NCBI GenBank assembly: GCA_031404155.1
Contig: JANNGZ010000350.1
Location: forward strand, 1 to 9,764
From: JANNGZ01 sp031404155
Lineage (GTDB): Bacteria; Pseudomonadota; Gammaproteobacteria; Burkholderiales; Burkholderiaceae_C
Direction of reading: 5' to 3'
DNA length: 9,764 nucleotides
Part shown: positions 1 through 6,217 of the stretch, in pieces
Numbering within the stretch: position 1 is the stretch's first letter
Layout of the letters: each line of letters starts with the position of its first letter
The notes under the pieces: generated by a model
Told to the model about the DNA's origin: nothing
Database searches by the model: none
The model's input: the letters and a program-made list of their open reading frames with translations, nothing else
Translations under genes and position numbers: made by a program

Positions 1-185
1 CCGTGTTCGATTCGGTCGGCTTCGCGCTCGAAGACTTTTCGGCGCTGAGGTTCCTGCATGCCTTGCTCGGCGAAGAGCGTGGTGCCTGCGCGCAGATCGA
101 TCTGCTGCCCCGGCTCGACGACCCGAAGGATCTGTTCGGCGGCACGCTGGGCAGCGAGCCCGCGCGCCTGCTGCGCGCCGCCTGA
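1..185 (+). CDS. Ornithine cyclodeaminase family protein, C-terminal fragment (5' end outside window)
   Basis: Only the last 60 or so residues are present; the frame is open to the left edge and ends at TGA 183-185. The visible segment opens with VFDSVGFALEDFSALRFLH and later has DDPKDLFGGTLG. This resembles the C-terminal end of ornithine cyclodeaminase/mu-crystallin family proteins, where a phrase like 'vFdSvGfAleDfsalr' closes the NAD-binding domain. Those enzymes convert ornithine to proline and ammonia, or act as related NAD(P)H-dependent imine reductases on amino acids. The catalytic and substrate-binding parts lie outside the window, so the exact substrate cannot be judged. The gene converges with mutL, with only 19 bases between the two stop codons. 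The family call rests on remembered consensus for a short fragment and is moderately confident. Confidence 0.68.
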   Translation, partial: VFDSVGFALEDFSALRFLHALLGEERGACAQIDLLPRLDDPKDLFGGTLGSEPARLLRAA

Positions 186-204
186 GGCTCGAGCCCGCGC
201 GCGT

Positions 205-2076
205 TCAGCGCCCGCGCATGAAAAGCGCGTCGAGTTCCTTCAGGCTGACCTGGCGCCAGGTCGGCCGGCCGTGGTTGCACTGGTCGCTGCGCTCGGTGGC
301 TTCCATGTCGCGCAGCAGCGCGTTCATCTCGGCGGCGCTCAGGCGCCGGTTGGCACGCACCGCGTCGTGGCAGGCCATCGTCGACAACAGTTCGTCGCGC
401 GCGCGCTCGACGACGCGGCTGGCGTCGTGCTGTGCCAGCTCGGCCAGGACCGAACGCGCCAGCGCCACCGCGTCGGCGTCGGCGAGTGCGGCCGGCAGCG
501 ATCGCACCGCCAGCGTGTTTGCTGCCAGCGGCGCGACGTCCAGGCCGAGCGACAGCAGCGTGGCCTGGTGTTCGTCGGCCGCGGCCATCTCGACGCCCGT
601 GGCGGCGAAGCTGGCGGGTATCAGCAAGGGCTGTGTGGCCAGACCGGGCGAGCCTGCCGTGCTCGCCATCAGCGATTGGCGCTTCAGGCGTTCGTAGACG
701 ATGCGCTCGTGGGCGGCGTGCATGTCGACGATGACCAGACCCTGGCTGTTTTCGGCCAGGATGTAGACGCCGCCGAGCTGCGCGATGGCCTGGCCCAGGG
801 GGCTGTCGATGGGCGCCGCAGCATCGTGCGCCGGCGCCGCGTTCGCGCTGAAGTAGGGCGCCGGCTCGGCTTCGCGGGCGTAAAGCACGGCGGCCTGTTC
901 AAGCGCCAGGCCGCGCTGCGACGGTGGGGGCCAGGGCGTGGATCGCCATAGCGCCGCAGCCGCGGAGGGCGGGCGCGTCGGCGAAGTCTCGCCCGCGTCA
1001 TTGGCCGCTTCGTTTGCGGCAGTCGCCGCAGCGCGCGGCGCGGCCAGCGCGTTCTCGACCGCGTGCCGCACCGCCTGATGAACCTCGCGCGCATCGCGAA
1101 AGCGCACCTCGGTCTTGCTCGGGTGGACGTTGACGTCCACGCGCTGCGGGTCGAGCTCGATGAAGATCACATAGACCGGCTGCCGCGCGCCGTGCAGCAC
1201 GTCCTCGAACGCGCTGCGAACGCCGTGCGCCACGCCGCGGTCGCGCACCGAGCGGCCGTTGACATAGGTGTATTGCTGGTCGGCGCGCGCGCGTGCGGCA
1301 TCGGGCACCCCCACGCGGCCGTGGATGCGCAGCGGCCCGGCGGTGGCCTGCAGCGCGACGCTTTGCGCCATGAACTCGGCGCCCATCACGTCGGCCAGGC
1401 GCGAGGCCAGACGCGAGGCCGTGGCGCGTCCATCGTCGGGCGCCGCGCCGTCGCTCGCGGCGCGCCACTGCGCGATCAGGCGGCCCTCGTGCCAGAGGGC
1501 AAAGCCGACATCGGGCCGTGCCAGCGCGTGGCGCCTGACGGCATCGACGCAATGCGCCAGCTCGGTCGCATCGGTCTTGAGGAATTTGCGCCGTGCCGGT
1601 GTCGCGAAGAACAACTCGCGGACCTCGACGCTGGTGCCGCGCGCGCGCGCCGCCGGGGCCAGCTCACCGCTGCGCGCATCGAGCCGCGTGGCCTGCGCGG
1701 CGTCGGCGGTGCGGCTGGCCAGGCTCATCTCGGACACCGAGGCTATTGCCGCCAGGGCCTCGCCGCGAAAGCCCATCGTCGCGACGCCCTCGAGCTCGGC
1801 CAGGCTGGTGATCTTGCTCGTCGCGTGCCGGCGCAGGGCCAGCACCAGTTCGTCGCGCGCGATGCCGTCGCCGTCGTCCTCGACGAGGATCTGGCGCACA
1901 CCGCCTGCCGCGAGCTTGATGTTGATCTGCGACGCACCGGCGTCCAGGGCGTTGTCGACCAACTCCTTGACGACCGACGCCGGGCGCTCGATCACCTCGC
2001 CGGCGGCGATCTGGCTGATCAACTCGTCGGGCAGGTCCCGGATCGGGCGCCGCGGCACGGCGAATACGTCGCTCAT
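205..2076 (-). CDS. mutL: DNA mismatch repair protein MutL, with C-terminal endonuclease motifs
   Basis: MutL is the ATP-driven mediator of mismatch repair that links MutS recognition to strand incision. The predicted 623-residue product has the usual length. The N-terminal GHKL ATPase domain is clear: IAAGEVIERPASVVKELVDN around residues 23-42 (E38 and N42), DDGDGI 67-72, ATSKIT 85-90, GFRGEALAAI 102-111, YVNGR 271-275 and DVNVHPSKTEVRF 314-326. A proline/alanine-rich linker spans about 345-425. The C-terminal domain carries DMHAAHERIVYE (451-462), which fits DQHA(X)2E(X)4E apart from Q to M, plus ACH (568-570) and CNHGRP (600-605). This set marks MutL proteins with their own metal-dependent nuclease, as in bacteria lacking MutH. 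The ATG at 2076 is chosen because the protein then starts close to the conserved ATPase motifs. The start overlaps the riboflavin synthase stop, and no good Shine-Dalgarno stands at the usual distance, which suggests translational coupling. Confidence 0.97.
   Translation of the reverse strand: MSDVFAVPRRPIRDLPDELISQIAAGEVIERPASVVKELVDNALDAGASQINIKLAAGGVRQILVEDDGDGIARDELVLALRRHATSKITSLAELEGVATMGFRGEALAAIASVSEMSLASRTADAAQATRLDARSGELAPAARARGTSVEVRELFFATPARRKFLKTDATELAHCVDAVRRHALARPDVGFALWHEGRLIAQWRAASDGAAPDDGRATASRLASRLADVMGAEFMAQSVALQATAGPLRIHGRVGVPDAARARADQQYTYVNGRSVRDRGVAHGVRSAFEDVLHGARQPVYVIFIELDPQRVDVNVHPSKTEVRFRDAREVHQAVRHAVENALAAPRAAATAANEAANDAGETSPTRPPSAAAALWRSTPWPPPSQRGLALEQAAVLYAREAEPAPYFSANAAPAHDAAAPIDSPLGQAIAQLGGVYILAENSQGLVIVDMHAAHERIVYERLKRQSLMASTAGSPGLATQPLLIPASFAATGVEMAAADEHQATLLSLGLDVAPLAANTLAVRSLPAALADADAVALARSVLAELAQHDASRVVERARDELLSTMACHDAVRANRRLSAAEMNALLRDMEATERSDQCNHGRPTWRQVSLKELDALFMRGR
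2073..2076 (-). other. ATGA stop/start overlap linking ribE and mutL
   Basis: On the minus strand the four bases 2076-2073 read ATGA. They form the mutL start (2076-2074) and the riboflavin synthase stop TGA (2075-2073). Upstream of the mutL ATG the sequence reads GGGAGCGCGGGCTTCAGGG: the AGGG abuts the start codon and the GGGAG lies too far away. Independent initiation therefore looks poor, and termination-reinitiation coupling is the simplest reading. Confidence 0.85.
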
Positions 2077-2753
2077 CCCTGAAGCCCGCGCTCCCGGGCA
2101 AACAACTCGAGGGCCGGCAGCAAAGGCCCCAATCGCTCGGCGACCGCATCGCGAACCGTATCGACCATGACCTGGGTCGCGCGCTCGATCTCCACATTTA
2201 CCGCGTCGCCGACGACGAGCGCGCCGAAGCTCGTCATGCGCAAGGTCTCCGGAATCAACCAGACCTCGAACCATCCCGCACCGCCGGGCTCGCGGCCGGC
2301 TTCGGCCACAGTCAGGCTGGCGCCGTTGACCGCGATGTAGCCCTTGGCGAAAACGTAGCGCATCCAGGGCGCGGGCACGGCGAAACGCAGCACATGGTTG
2401 TTCTCGGGCTTCGTCAGGGCAGCCACACGCGCCGTGAAATCGATGTGACCCGAAAGCGGATGTCCGCCGACCTCCACGCCCTCGCGCGCTGCGCGTTCGA
2501 CGTTCACCGCCGAATGCAGCGTGAGCTTGCCGAGCGTTGTGGTGGCCAGCGTCTGAGCCATCACGTCGAAGCTGGCCCGGCCAGGCGACTCGAGCGAGCT
2601 GACCGTGAGGCAGACGCCTTCTACTGCGACGCTGGCGCCGAGTGCGAGGTCTTCGTCGAAGCCGGGCGGAAAGGCCAGCGTCAGGCGGCGCAGACCGGTG
2701 CGATCTTCGATATCGATCAGTCGGGCGACGCCCTGGACGATGCCAGTAAACAT
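2073..2753 (-). CDS. ribE: Riboflavin synthase, alpha chain
   Basis: This enzyme dismutates two 6,7-dimethyl-8-ribityllumazine molecules to riboflavin and a pyrimidinedione, the last step of riboflavin synthesis, in the cytosol. The 226-residue product shows two tandem lumazine-binding beta-barrel repeats. Repeat one opens with MFTGIVQG and holds GASVAVEGVCLTV (39-51). Repeat two holds GGHPLSGHIDFTARV (96-110) and KGYIAVNGASLTV (137-149), then LIPETLRMTSFG (166-177) and VNVEIE (185-190). The sequence follows the E. coli-type protein closely (MFTGIVQG start, SGHI, LIPETL, VDTV) and is slightly longer at the C-terminus. Other rib genes are absent nearby, so this may be a lone copy or a second copy in the genome. 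It lies directly upstream of mutL with an ATGA overlap and diverges from the toxin-antitoxin pair, 82 bases apart. The Shine-Dalgarno is weak. The symbol follows ribE usage; E. coli calls the same gene ribC. Confidence 0.94.
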   Translation of the reverse strand: MFTGIVQGVARLIDIEDRTGLRRLTLAFPPGFDEDLALGASVAVEGVCLTVSSLESPGRASFDVMAQTLATTTLGKLTLHSAVNVERAAREGVEVGGHPLSGHIDFTARVAALTKPENNHVLRFAVPAPWMRYVFAKGYIAVNGASLTVAEAGREPGGAGWFEVWLIPETLRMTSFGALVVGDAVNVEIERATQVMVDTVRDAVAERLGPLLPALELFARERGLQG

Positions 2754-2810
2754 GGCAGCACTTTAGCGCCGGGCGGAGAATCCGAGAGCGTTGAAATGTT
2801 ACGATGCTAA

Positions 2811-2824
2811 AACGTCCAGACGTT
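2811..2824. promoter_or_regulatory. Perfect inverted repeat upstream of the toxin-antitoxin pair (candidate operator)
   Basis: The repeat is AACGTC-CA-GACGTT, two perfect 6-base arms with a 2-base spacer, ending 11 bases before the antitoxin GTG. Ribbon-helix-helix antitoxins normally bind short palindromes over their own promoter, and the position fits. It also lies in the 82-base divergent gap shared with ribE, so ribE expression could be affected. No well-spaced consensus -35/-10 pair was found on either strand; TACGAT (2800-2805) is the best -10-like hexamer on the plus strand. Confidence 0.5.
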
Positions 2825-2830
2825 AAGGGG
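2825..2830 (+). promoter_or_regulatory. Ribosome binding site supporting a GTG start for the antitoxin
   Basis: AAGGGG lies five bases before GTG 2836-2838. No ATG occurs in frame near the start of the ribbon-helix-helix domain, so this Shine-Dalgarno-like sequence decides in favour of the GTG. Confidence 0.5.
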
Positions 2831-2835
2831 TCACC

Positions 2836-3072
2836 GTGTCCACCATCGAAGCGGTTCGCTCTACCGTGTACCTGGAGCCCGACTTGCACCAAGCTCTGCG
2901 ACTGAAGTCGGCCCAGAGCCAGCGCAGCATGTCCGACATCGTCAACGAGGCGCTGCGCCAGGCGCTGCGCGAAGACCAGGAAGACCTGGCCGCCGTTCGC
3001 GGGCGTGCCAAGGAGCGCGCGTTGAGCTACGAGGAGTTTCTGGCCAAACTCAAGGCCGATGGCACGCTATGA
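2836..3072 (+). CDS. Ribbon-helix-helix (CopG/RelB-like) antitoxin
   Basis: This small protein of 78 residues is predicted to neutralise the RelE/ParE-type toxin encoded immediately downstream and to repress the pair's promoter as a DNA-binding dimer. Residues 8-13 (RSTVYL) form a likely DNA-contacting beta strand. They are followed by helix A (about 15-29, PDLHQALRLKSAQSQ), a turn, and helix B beginning SMSDIVNEALRQAL (31-44). This is the standard RHH layout. The acidic/basic tail (45-78, including LSYEEFLAKLKADG) is the part expected to wrap the toxin. Translation starts at GTG 2836. The stop codon lies inside the toxin gene (14-base overlap), typical of toxin-antitoxin operons with antitoxin first. 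No close named family is assigned. Confidence 0.88.
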   Translation: MSTIEAVRSTVYLEPDLHQALRLKSAQSQRSMSDIVNEALRQALREDQEDLAAVRGRAKERALSYEEFLAKLKADGTL

Positions 3073-3307
3073 ACTGCGCGTCAGGCCTTCGGTCGCGAAG
3101 GACCTCCGTGACATTCCCAAAGCAGACGTCAGACGCATCCTTGCGCGCATGGACGGCCTGCGCGACGACCCTCGGCCGCCGGGCTGCGAGAAGCTCAGCG
3201 GCGCAGAGCTGTACCGGGTGCGGCAGGGTGTGTACCGCATCGTCTACGAGATTCACGACGCACGGATCGTCGTCGAGGTGATCCGCTCCGGCGTCCGTCG
3301 CTGCTAG
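3059..3307 (+). CDS. RelE/ParE-superfamily toxin
   Basis: This 82-residue protein is the likely toxin partner of the preceding RHH antitoxin. Members either cleave mRNA at the ribosome (RelE-like) or poison gyrase (ParE-like). It shows the fold's usual course: MARYELRVRPSVAKDLRDIP (1-20) as strand 1 and helix 1, a second helix near DVRRILARMDGL (23-34), DPRPPGCEKLSG (37-48), then the strands LYRVRQGVYRIVYEI (51-65) and ARIVVEVIRSGVRR (68-81). The DPRPPG...KL.G..LYR.R.G.YR..Y pattern is characteristic of RelE-type proteins. The chain stops one residue after the GxRR motif (SGVRRC). Many RelE relatives continue with a short 'DVY'-like tail containing a tyrosine important for mRNA cleavage, so this copy may be ribonuclease-weak or of another subtype. 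Start is ATG 3059, inside the antitoxin end. Confidence 0.88.
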   Translation: MARYELRVRPSVAKDLRDIPKADVRRILARMDGLRDDPRPPGCEKLSGAELYRVRQGVYRIVYEIHDARIVVEVIRSGVRRC

Positions 3308-3311
3308 ACCC

Positions 3312-3329
3312 CCGCCCGCTCTTGGGCGG
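3312..3329. terminator. GC-rich hairpin between convergent genes (possible weak bidirectional terminator)
   Basis: CCGCCC (3312-3317) and GGGCGG (3324-3329) form a perfect 6-bp stem with loop GCTCTT. It sits in the 23-base gap between the toxin stop and the VOC gene stop, where a shared terminator would be expected. Neither strand has a run of T after the stem, so intrinsic termination would be weak. Confidence 0.4.
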
Positions 3330-3330
3330 C

Positions 3331-3723
3331 TCAGCCCTGTGGAATCCGTGGCATCCGGTACAGGCCGCAGAGCTTCTGGCCGTCCGGGTCGCGCAGGTAG
3401 GCCAGGTAGAGCTTGCCGGCGGCGCCCTCGCGCACGCCGGGCGGGTCTTCACAGCTCGTGCCGCCGTGCGCCACGCCAGCAGCGTGCCAGGCGTCGACCT
3501 GCTCGGCCGACGTGCACGCGAAACCGAACGTGCTGCCGTTTCCCACGGTGGCCGGCTGGCCATCGATCGGCCGCGATACCGAGAAAACGCCAGCAGGCGT
3601 GCGCCAGAACACGCGGTGACGGTCGACGTTGCCGGCCGGCACGCCCAGCGTGCCCAGCACCGCGTCGTAGAACGCCTTGGCGCGGTCGAGATCGTTGGTG
3701 CCGATCATCACGTGAGAAAACAT
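3331..3723 (-). CDS. VOC superfamily (glyoxalase/bleomycin-resistance fold) protein
   Basis: This 130-residue single-domain protein has the paired beta-alpha-beta-beta-beta units of the vicinal oxygen chelate fold. Unit one runs MFSHVMIGTNDLDRAKAFYDAVLGTLG (1-27) to about VFWRTPAGVFSVSRP (38-52). Unit two runs GSTFGFACTSAEQVDAWHAAGVAHGGT (63-89) to GKLYLAYLRDPDGQKLCGLYR (103-123). It resembles small 'glyoxalase-like' proteins found widely in proteobacteria; the substrate is unknown. His4 is present. The second-unit metal-ligand glutamate usually found just after DPDGN is replaced here (DPDGQKLCGL), as in the KLC variants, so classical glyoxalase I chemistry is unlikely. ATG 3723 is preceded by GGAGA about eight bases upstream. 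The gene lies 42 bases downstream of the ammonium transporter on the same strand and may be cotranscribed. Confidence 0.85.
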   Translation of the reverse strand: MFSHVMIGTNDLDRAKAFYDAVLGTLGVPAGNVDRHRVFWRTPAGVFSVSRPIDGQPATVGNGSTFGFACTSAEQVDAWHAAGVAHGGTSCEDPPGVREGAAGKLYLAYLRDPDGQKLCGLYRMPRIPQG

Positions 3724-3765
3724 GGATGAAGTCTCCGAGTCAATGCGCGTGACTTTAGCGCGGCG

Positions 3766-4968
3766 CTACCAGTTCGCTTCGCGTTCGGGTGTGGCGCCGA
3801 TGCGATGGATCGACAGGTCGGCCCCGTCGTACTCTTCCTCCGCGCTGAGGCGCAGCCCCACGGTGAGTTTCAACACGCCGTAGACCGCCAGCCCGCCCGC
3901 GAGCGCCCACGCCACGCCGAGAAGCGTGCCGATGATTTGTGCGGCGAAACTCACGCCGCCCAGGCCGCCGAAAGTCTGCAAGCCGAAGATGCCGCAAGCA
4001 ATGCCGCCCCAGGCGCCGCACAGGCCGTGCAAGGGCCAGACGCCGAGCACATCGTCGATCTTCCAGCGGTTCTGCGCGAGCGTGAACAGCGCGACGAAGA
4101 TCGCGCCGGCCACGCCGCCCGTGACCAACGCGCCGAGCGGGTGCATCACGTCCGATCCGGCACACACGGCCACCAGGCCGGCCAGGGGCCCGTTGTGGAC
4201 GAAGCCCGGATCGTTGCGCCCCATCACCGCGGCGACCAGGGTGCCGCCGGCCATCGCCATCAGCGAGTTGACGGCGACGAGGCCCGAGATCTTGTCGATG
4301 GTCTGCGCGCTCATCACATTGAAGCCGAACCAGCCGACGGCAAGGACCCACGCGCCCAGGGCCAGGAAAGGGATGCTCGACGGCGGATGCGCGCTGATGC
4401 CGCCGTCCTTGCGGTAGCGGTTGGCGCGGGCGCCGAGCAAGAGCACGGCGACCAGGCCGATCCAGCCGCCGACGGCATGCACCACCACGCTGCCGGCGAA
4501 ATCATGGAACTCGGCGCCGGCCACGCCCTTGATCCAGGCCTGCACGCCGAAGCGGCCACCCCACACGACGCCTTCGAACAGCGGATAGATGAGGCCGACG
4601 AGCGCGGCCGAGGCGATCAACTGCGGCCCGAAGCGCGCGCGTTCGGCGATGCCGCCCGAGACGATCGCCGGGATTGCCGCGGCAAAGGTCAGCAGAAAGA
4701 AGAACTTGACCAGTTCGTAGCCGTTCTTCGCCGCCAGGCCTTCGGCGCCGATGAAGAAATTGACGCCGTACGCCACGCTGTAGCCGACGAGGAAATAGGC
4801 CAGGGTCGAGACCGCGAAGTCGACCAGGATCTTGACCAGCGCATTGACCTGGTTCTTCTTGCGCACCGTGCCCAGTTCGAGAAACGCGAAGCCCGCGTGC
4901 ATCGCCAGCACCATGATGGCGCCGAGCAGGATGAAGAGTGCGTCGGTGCCCTGCTTGACTTGATCCAT
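3766..4968 (-). CDS. amtB: Amt/Mep-family ammonium transporter
   Basis: This 400-residue inner-membrane protein conducts ammonium/ammonia into the cell. Eleven or so hydrophobic segments are visible from residue 10 to about 370. Hallmarks include GFAFLELGTVRKKN (26-39), GGIAERARF (105-113), DFAGSVVVH (156-164), GWFGFN (212-217) and WPLHGLCGAWGG (311-322). His164 and His314 match the twin-histidine pore pair. The cytoplasmic C-terminal tail LRLSAEEEYDGADLSIHR (372-389) keeps the EEE-x-DG-D-L signature that couples the subunits and meets GlnK. There is no cleavable leader: the chain starts just before the first helix, unlike E. coli AmtB. GAGGAG seven bases before the ATG supports the start at 4968. 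No glnK gene lies next to it, although glnK-amtB is the usual order. It is 58 bases downstream of a DUF4143 ATPase gene, probably a coincidental neighbour. Confidence 0.96.
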   Translation of the reverse strand: MDQVKQGTDALFILLGAIMVLAMHAGFAFLELGTVRKKNQVNALVKILVDFAVSTLAYFLVGYSVAYGVNFFIGAEGLAAKNGYELVKFFFLLTFAAAIPAIVSGGIAERARFGPQLIASAALVGLIYPLFEGVVWGGRFGVQAWIKGVAGAEFHDFAGSVVVHAVGGWIGLVAVLLLGARANRYRKDGGISAHPPSSIPFLALGAWVLAVGWFGFNVMSAQTIDKISGLVAVNSLMAMAGGTLVAAVMGRNDPGFVHNGPLAGLVAVCAGSDVMHPLGALVTGGVAGAIFVALFTLAQNRWKIDDVLGVWPLHGLCGAWGGIACGIFGLQTFGGLGGVSFAAQIIGTLLGVAWALAGGLAVYGVLKLTVGLRLSAEEEYDGADLSIHRIGATPEREANW

Positions 4969-4976
4969 CGTCGTTC

Positions 4977-4982
4977 TCCTCG
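4977..4982 (-). promoter_or_regulatory. Strong Shine-Dalgarno of the ammonium transporter gene
   Basis: On the minus strand GAGGAG stands seven bases before ATG 4968. It is the clearest ribosome binding site in the window and fixes the start immediately before the first membrane segment, supporting the absence of a signal peptide. Confidence 0.6.
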
Positions 4983-5008
4983 GGTCTTGTTTGGTGTGGC
5001 CTGAGCGC

Positions 5009-5022
5009 GTACGTTAACGCAC
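5009..5022. promoter_or_regulatory. Imperfect palindrome upstream of the ammonium transporter gene
   Basis: GTACGTTAACGCAC is a 14-base dyad with six of seven base pairs matched, and its core CGTTAACG is perfectly symmetric. It lies 40 bases before the amtB start and just after the upstream ATPase stop. The position would suit an operator, but no sigma-54 (TGGCAC-N5-TTGC) or good sigma-70 promoter was recognised nearby, and short palindromes arise by chance. Confidence 0.3.
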
Positions 5023-5026
5023 CGCG

Positions 5027-6214
5027 TCATGCGTCGATCGTACGCAGGCCCCGCGTCAATTCCTGCAACGACACCGCCCACGCGTCTTCACCCAGCCGAA
5101 AGCGTTCGGTGCCCGGATAGACCAACCACTTGTGCGTGGGCAGCACGTCAGCGCAGGCAGCGTGAAAGCCGCGCTCCAGCTTGGGCGTCAGACTGCGCTT
5201 GACCTCGATGGCCCAACGTTCGCCATTCGGGCGCTGAATCAGCAGGTCGATCTCGGCCCCGGCTGCGCTGCGGAAGAAGAAGGCTTGGCAGTCGCGCGGC
5301 GCAGTCGCCAGCAGGTTTTCGATGACCCAGGTTTCCCAGCTCGCACCCACCACCGGGTGCGACAGCAGCGTCTCCTTGTCGGCGATGCCCAGCAGCGCGT
5401 GCAGCACGCCGCTGTCGCGCACATAGACCTTGGGTGTGCGCACCAGCCGCTTGCCCAGGTTGGCGTGCCACGGCTGCAGGCGGCGCACCAGCATCAGGTC
5501 AGCCATCAGGTCGAGGTAGTGCGCCACGGTCTTCCCGTCGACACCCAGGTTGCGCGCAAACTGCGCCGCGTTGAGCAGGCCACCGTGGTGGTGCGCCAGC
5601 ATCAACCACAGCCGACGCAGCGTCGCGGTCGAGGCGCGCGGGCTGAACTGGAAAACCTCGCGTTCGAGGTAGGTGCGGATGAAGTCCTGGCGCCAGCGTA
5701 GGCTTGCAGCGGCGTTCTTTGCCAGCAGGCTCTCGGGAAAGCCGCCGCGCAGCCACAGATCGTCCGCGGTGATGCCGCTGCCGGCCACTTCGCTCAGCGT
5801 CAGCGGTGTCAGCTCGAGGTGCGCGATGCGCCCGGCCAGCGACTCACCGGCCTGCCGCAACAAGTCCACCGAGGCAGAGCCCAGCAGCAGGTACAAGCCC
5901 CGCCGCAGGCCAACGCGGCGTGCGCGATCGATCTGGCCGCGCAGCACCGGAAAGAGGGCCGGCGCACGGTGCACTTCGTCCAGGATGACCAGCTTGTCGC
6001 GGTGGTCGGCCAGGTAGAGCTCGGGCTCTGCAAGCTTGGCCAGATCGGCGGGAGATTCCAAGTCCAGATAGACCGAGCCGCGGGTGGGCGACAGCGCCTT
6101 GGCAACTGCCAGCGCCAGCGTGGTCTTGCCGACCTGGCGCGGGCCCAGCAGCGCGACGGCGGGCGATTCCTGCAGGGCCGTGTGGATCCGGGTTTCGAGT
6201 TCGCGGGAATACAT
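5027..6214 (-). CDS. AAA_14 / DUF4143 domain ATPase
   Basis: This 395-residue protein belongs to a widespread, poorly understood bacterial and archaeal ATPase family that joins an AAA-like NTPase to a DUF4143 domain. The NTPase part has a Walker A motif GPRQVGKTT (24-32), a Walker B strand KLVILDEV (74-81) followed by HRAP, and a sensor-like LLLGSAS (109-115). A middle segment includes LRGGFPESLL (155-164) and RTYLEREV (180-187), typical of the family. A winged-helix-like region with NLGVDGKTVAHYLDLM (222-237) follows. The C-terminal domain has WVIENLL (296-302), an acidic EIDLL (321-325) and EVKRS (337-341), matching the E...D...EXK arrangement of a PD-(D/E)XK-like fold; nuclease activity is unproven. 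The start at ATG 6214 is consistent with the family N-terminus. It diverges from alkC and precedes amtB by 58 bases. No cellular role can be assigned. Confidence 0.93.
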   Translation of the reverse strand: MYSRELETRIHTALQESPAVALLGPRQVGKTTLALAVAKALSPTRGSVYLDLESPADLAKLAEPELYLADHRDKLVILDEVHRAPALFPVLRGQIDRARRVGLRRGLYLLLGSASVDLLRQAGESLAGRIAHLELTPLTLSEVAGSGITADDLWLRGGFPESLLAKNAAASLRWRQDFIRTYLEREVFQFSPRASTATLRRLWLMLAHHHGGLLNAAQFARNLGVDGKTVAHYLDLMADLMLVRRLQPWHANLGKRLVRTPKVYVRDSGVLHALLGIADKETLLSHPVVGASWETWVIENLLATAPRDCQAFFFRSAAGAEIDLLIQRPNGERWAIEVKRSLTPKLERGFHAACADVLPTHKWLVYPGTERFRLGEDAWAVSLQELTRGLRTIDA

Positions 6215-6217
6215 GCC

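Noticed and set aside
186..195. Palindrome GGCTCGAGCC just after the ornithine cyclodeaminase-like stop
   Set aside because: It is short, would leave almost no loop, has no T-run, and such palindromes are common at this GC, so it is not called a terminator.
58..2170. Several long plus-strand open frames opposite mutL
   Set aside because: They are Arg/Ala/Gly-rich antisense shadows of mutL with no recognisable motifs.
2754..2835. FMN riboswitch upstream of riboflavin synthase
   Set aside because: Only 82 bases separate the gene from its divergent neighbour, too short for a full RFN element, and its conserved segments were not seen.
2077..2892. The mutL reading frame stays open far upstream, allowing an 895-residue product
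   Set aside because: The extra stretch overlaps the riboflavin synthase gene in another frame on the same strand, and its translation has no MutL-like features. MutL homologues start close to the ATPase motif, as with ATG 2076. Long open frames are common by chance at this GC.
3805..5004. A 399-residue open frame on the plus strand opposite amtB
   Set aside because: It is rich in Asp/Glu/His/Arg in the way expected of the complement of a GC-rich membrane protein gene. It has no domains, and the opposite strand is a clear Amt transporter.
4969..5026. Sigma-54 promoter before the ammonium transporter gene
   Set aside because: No TGGCAC-N5-TTGC match or near match with correct GG/GC spacing was found in this gap.
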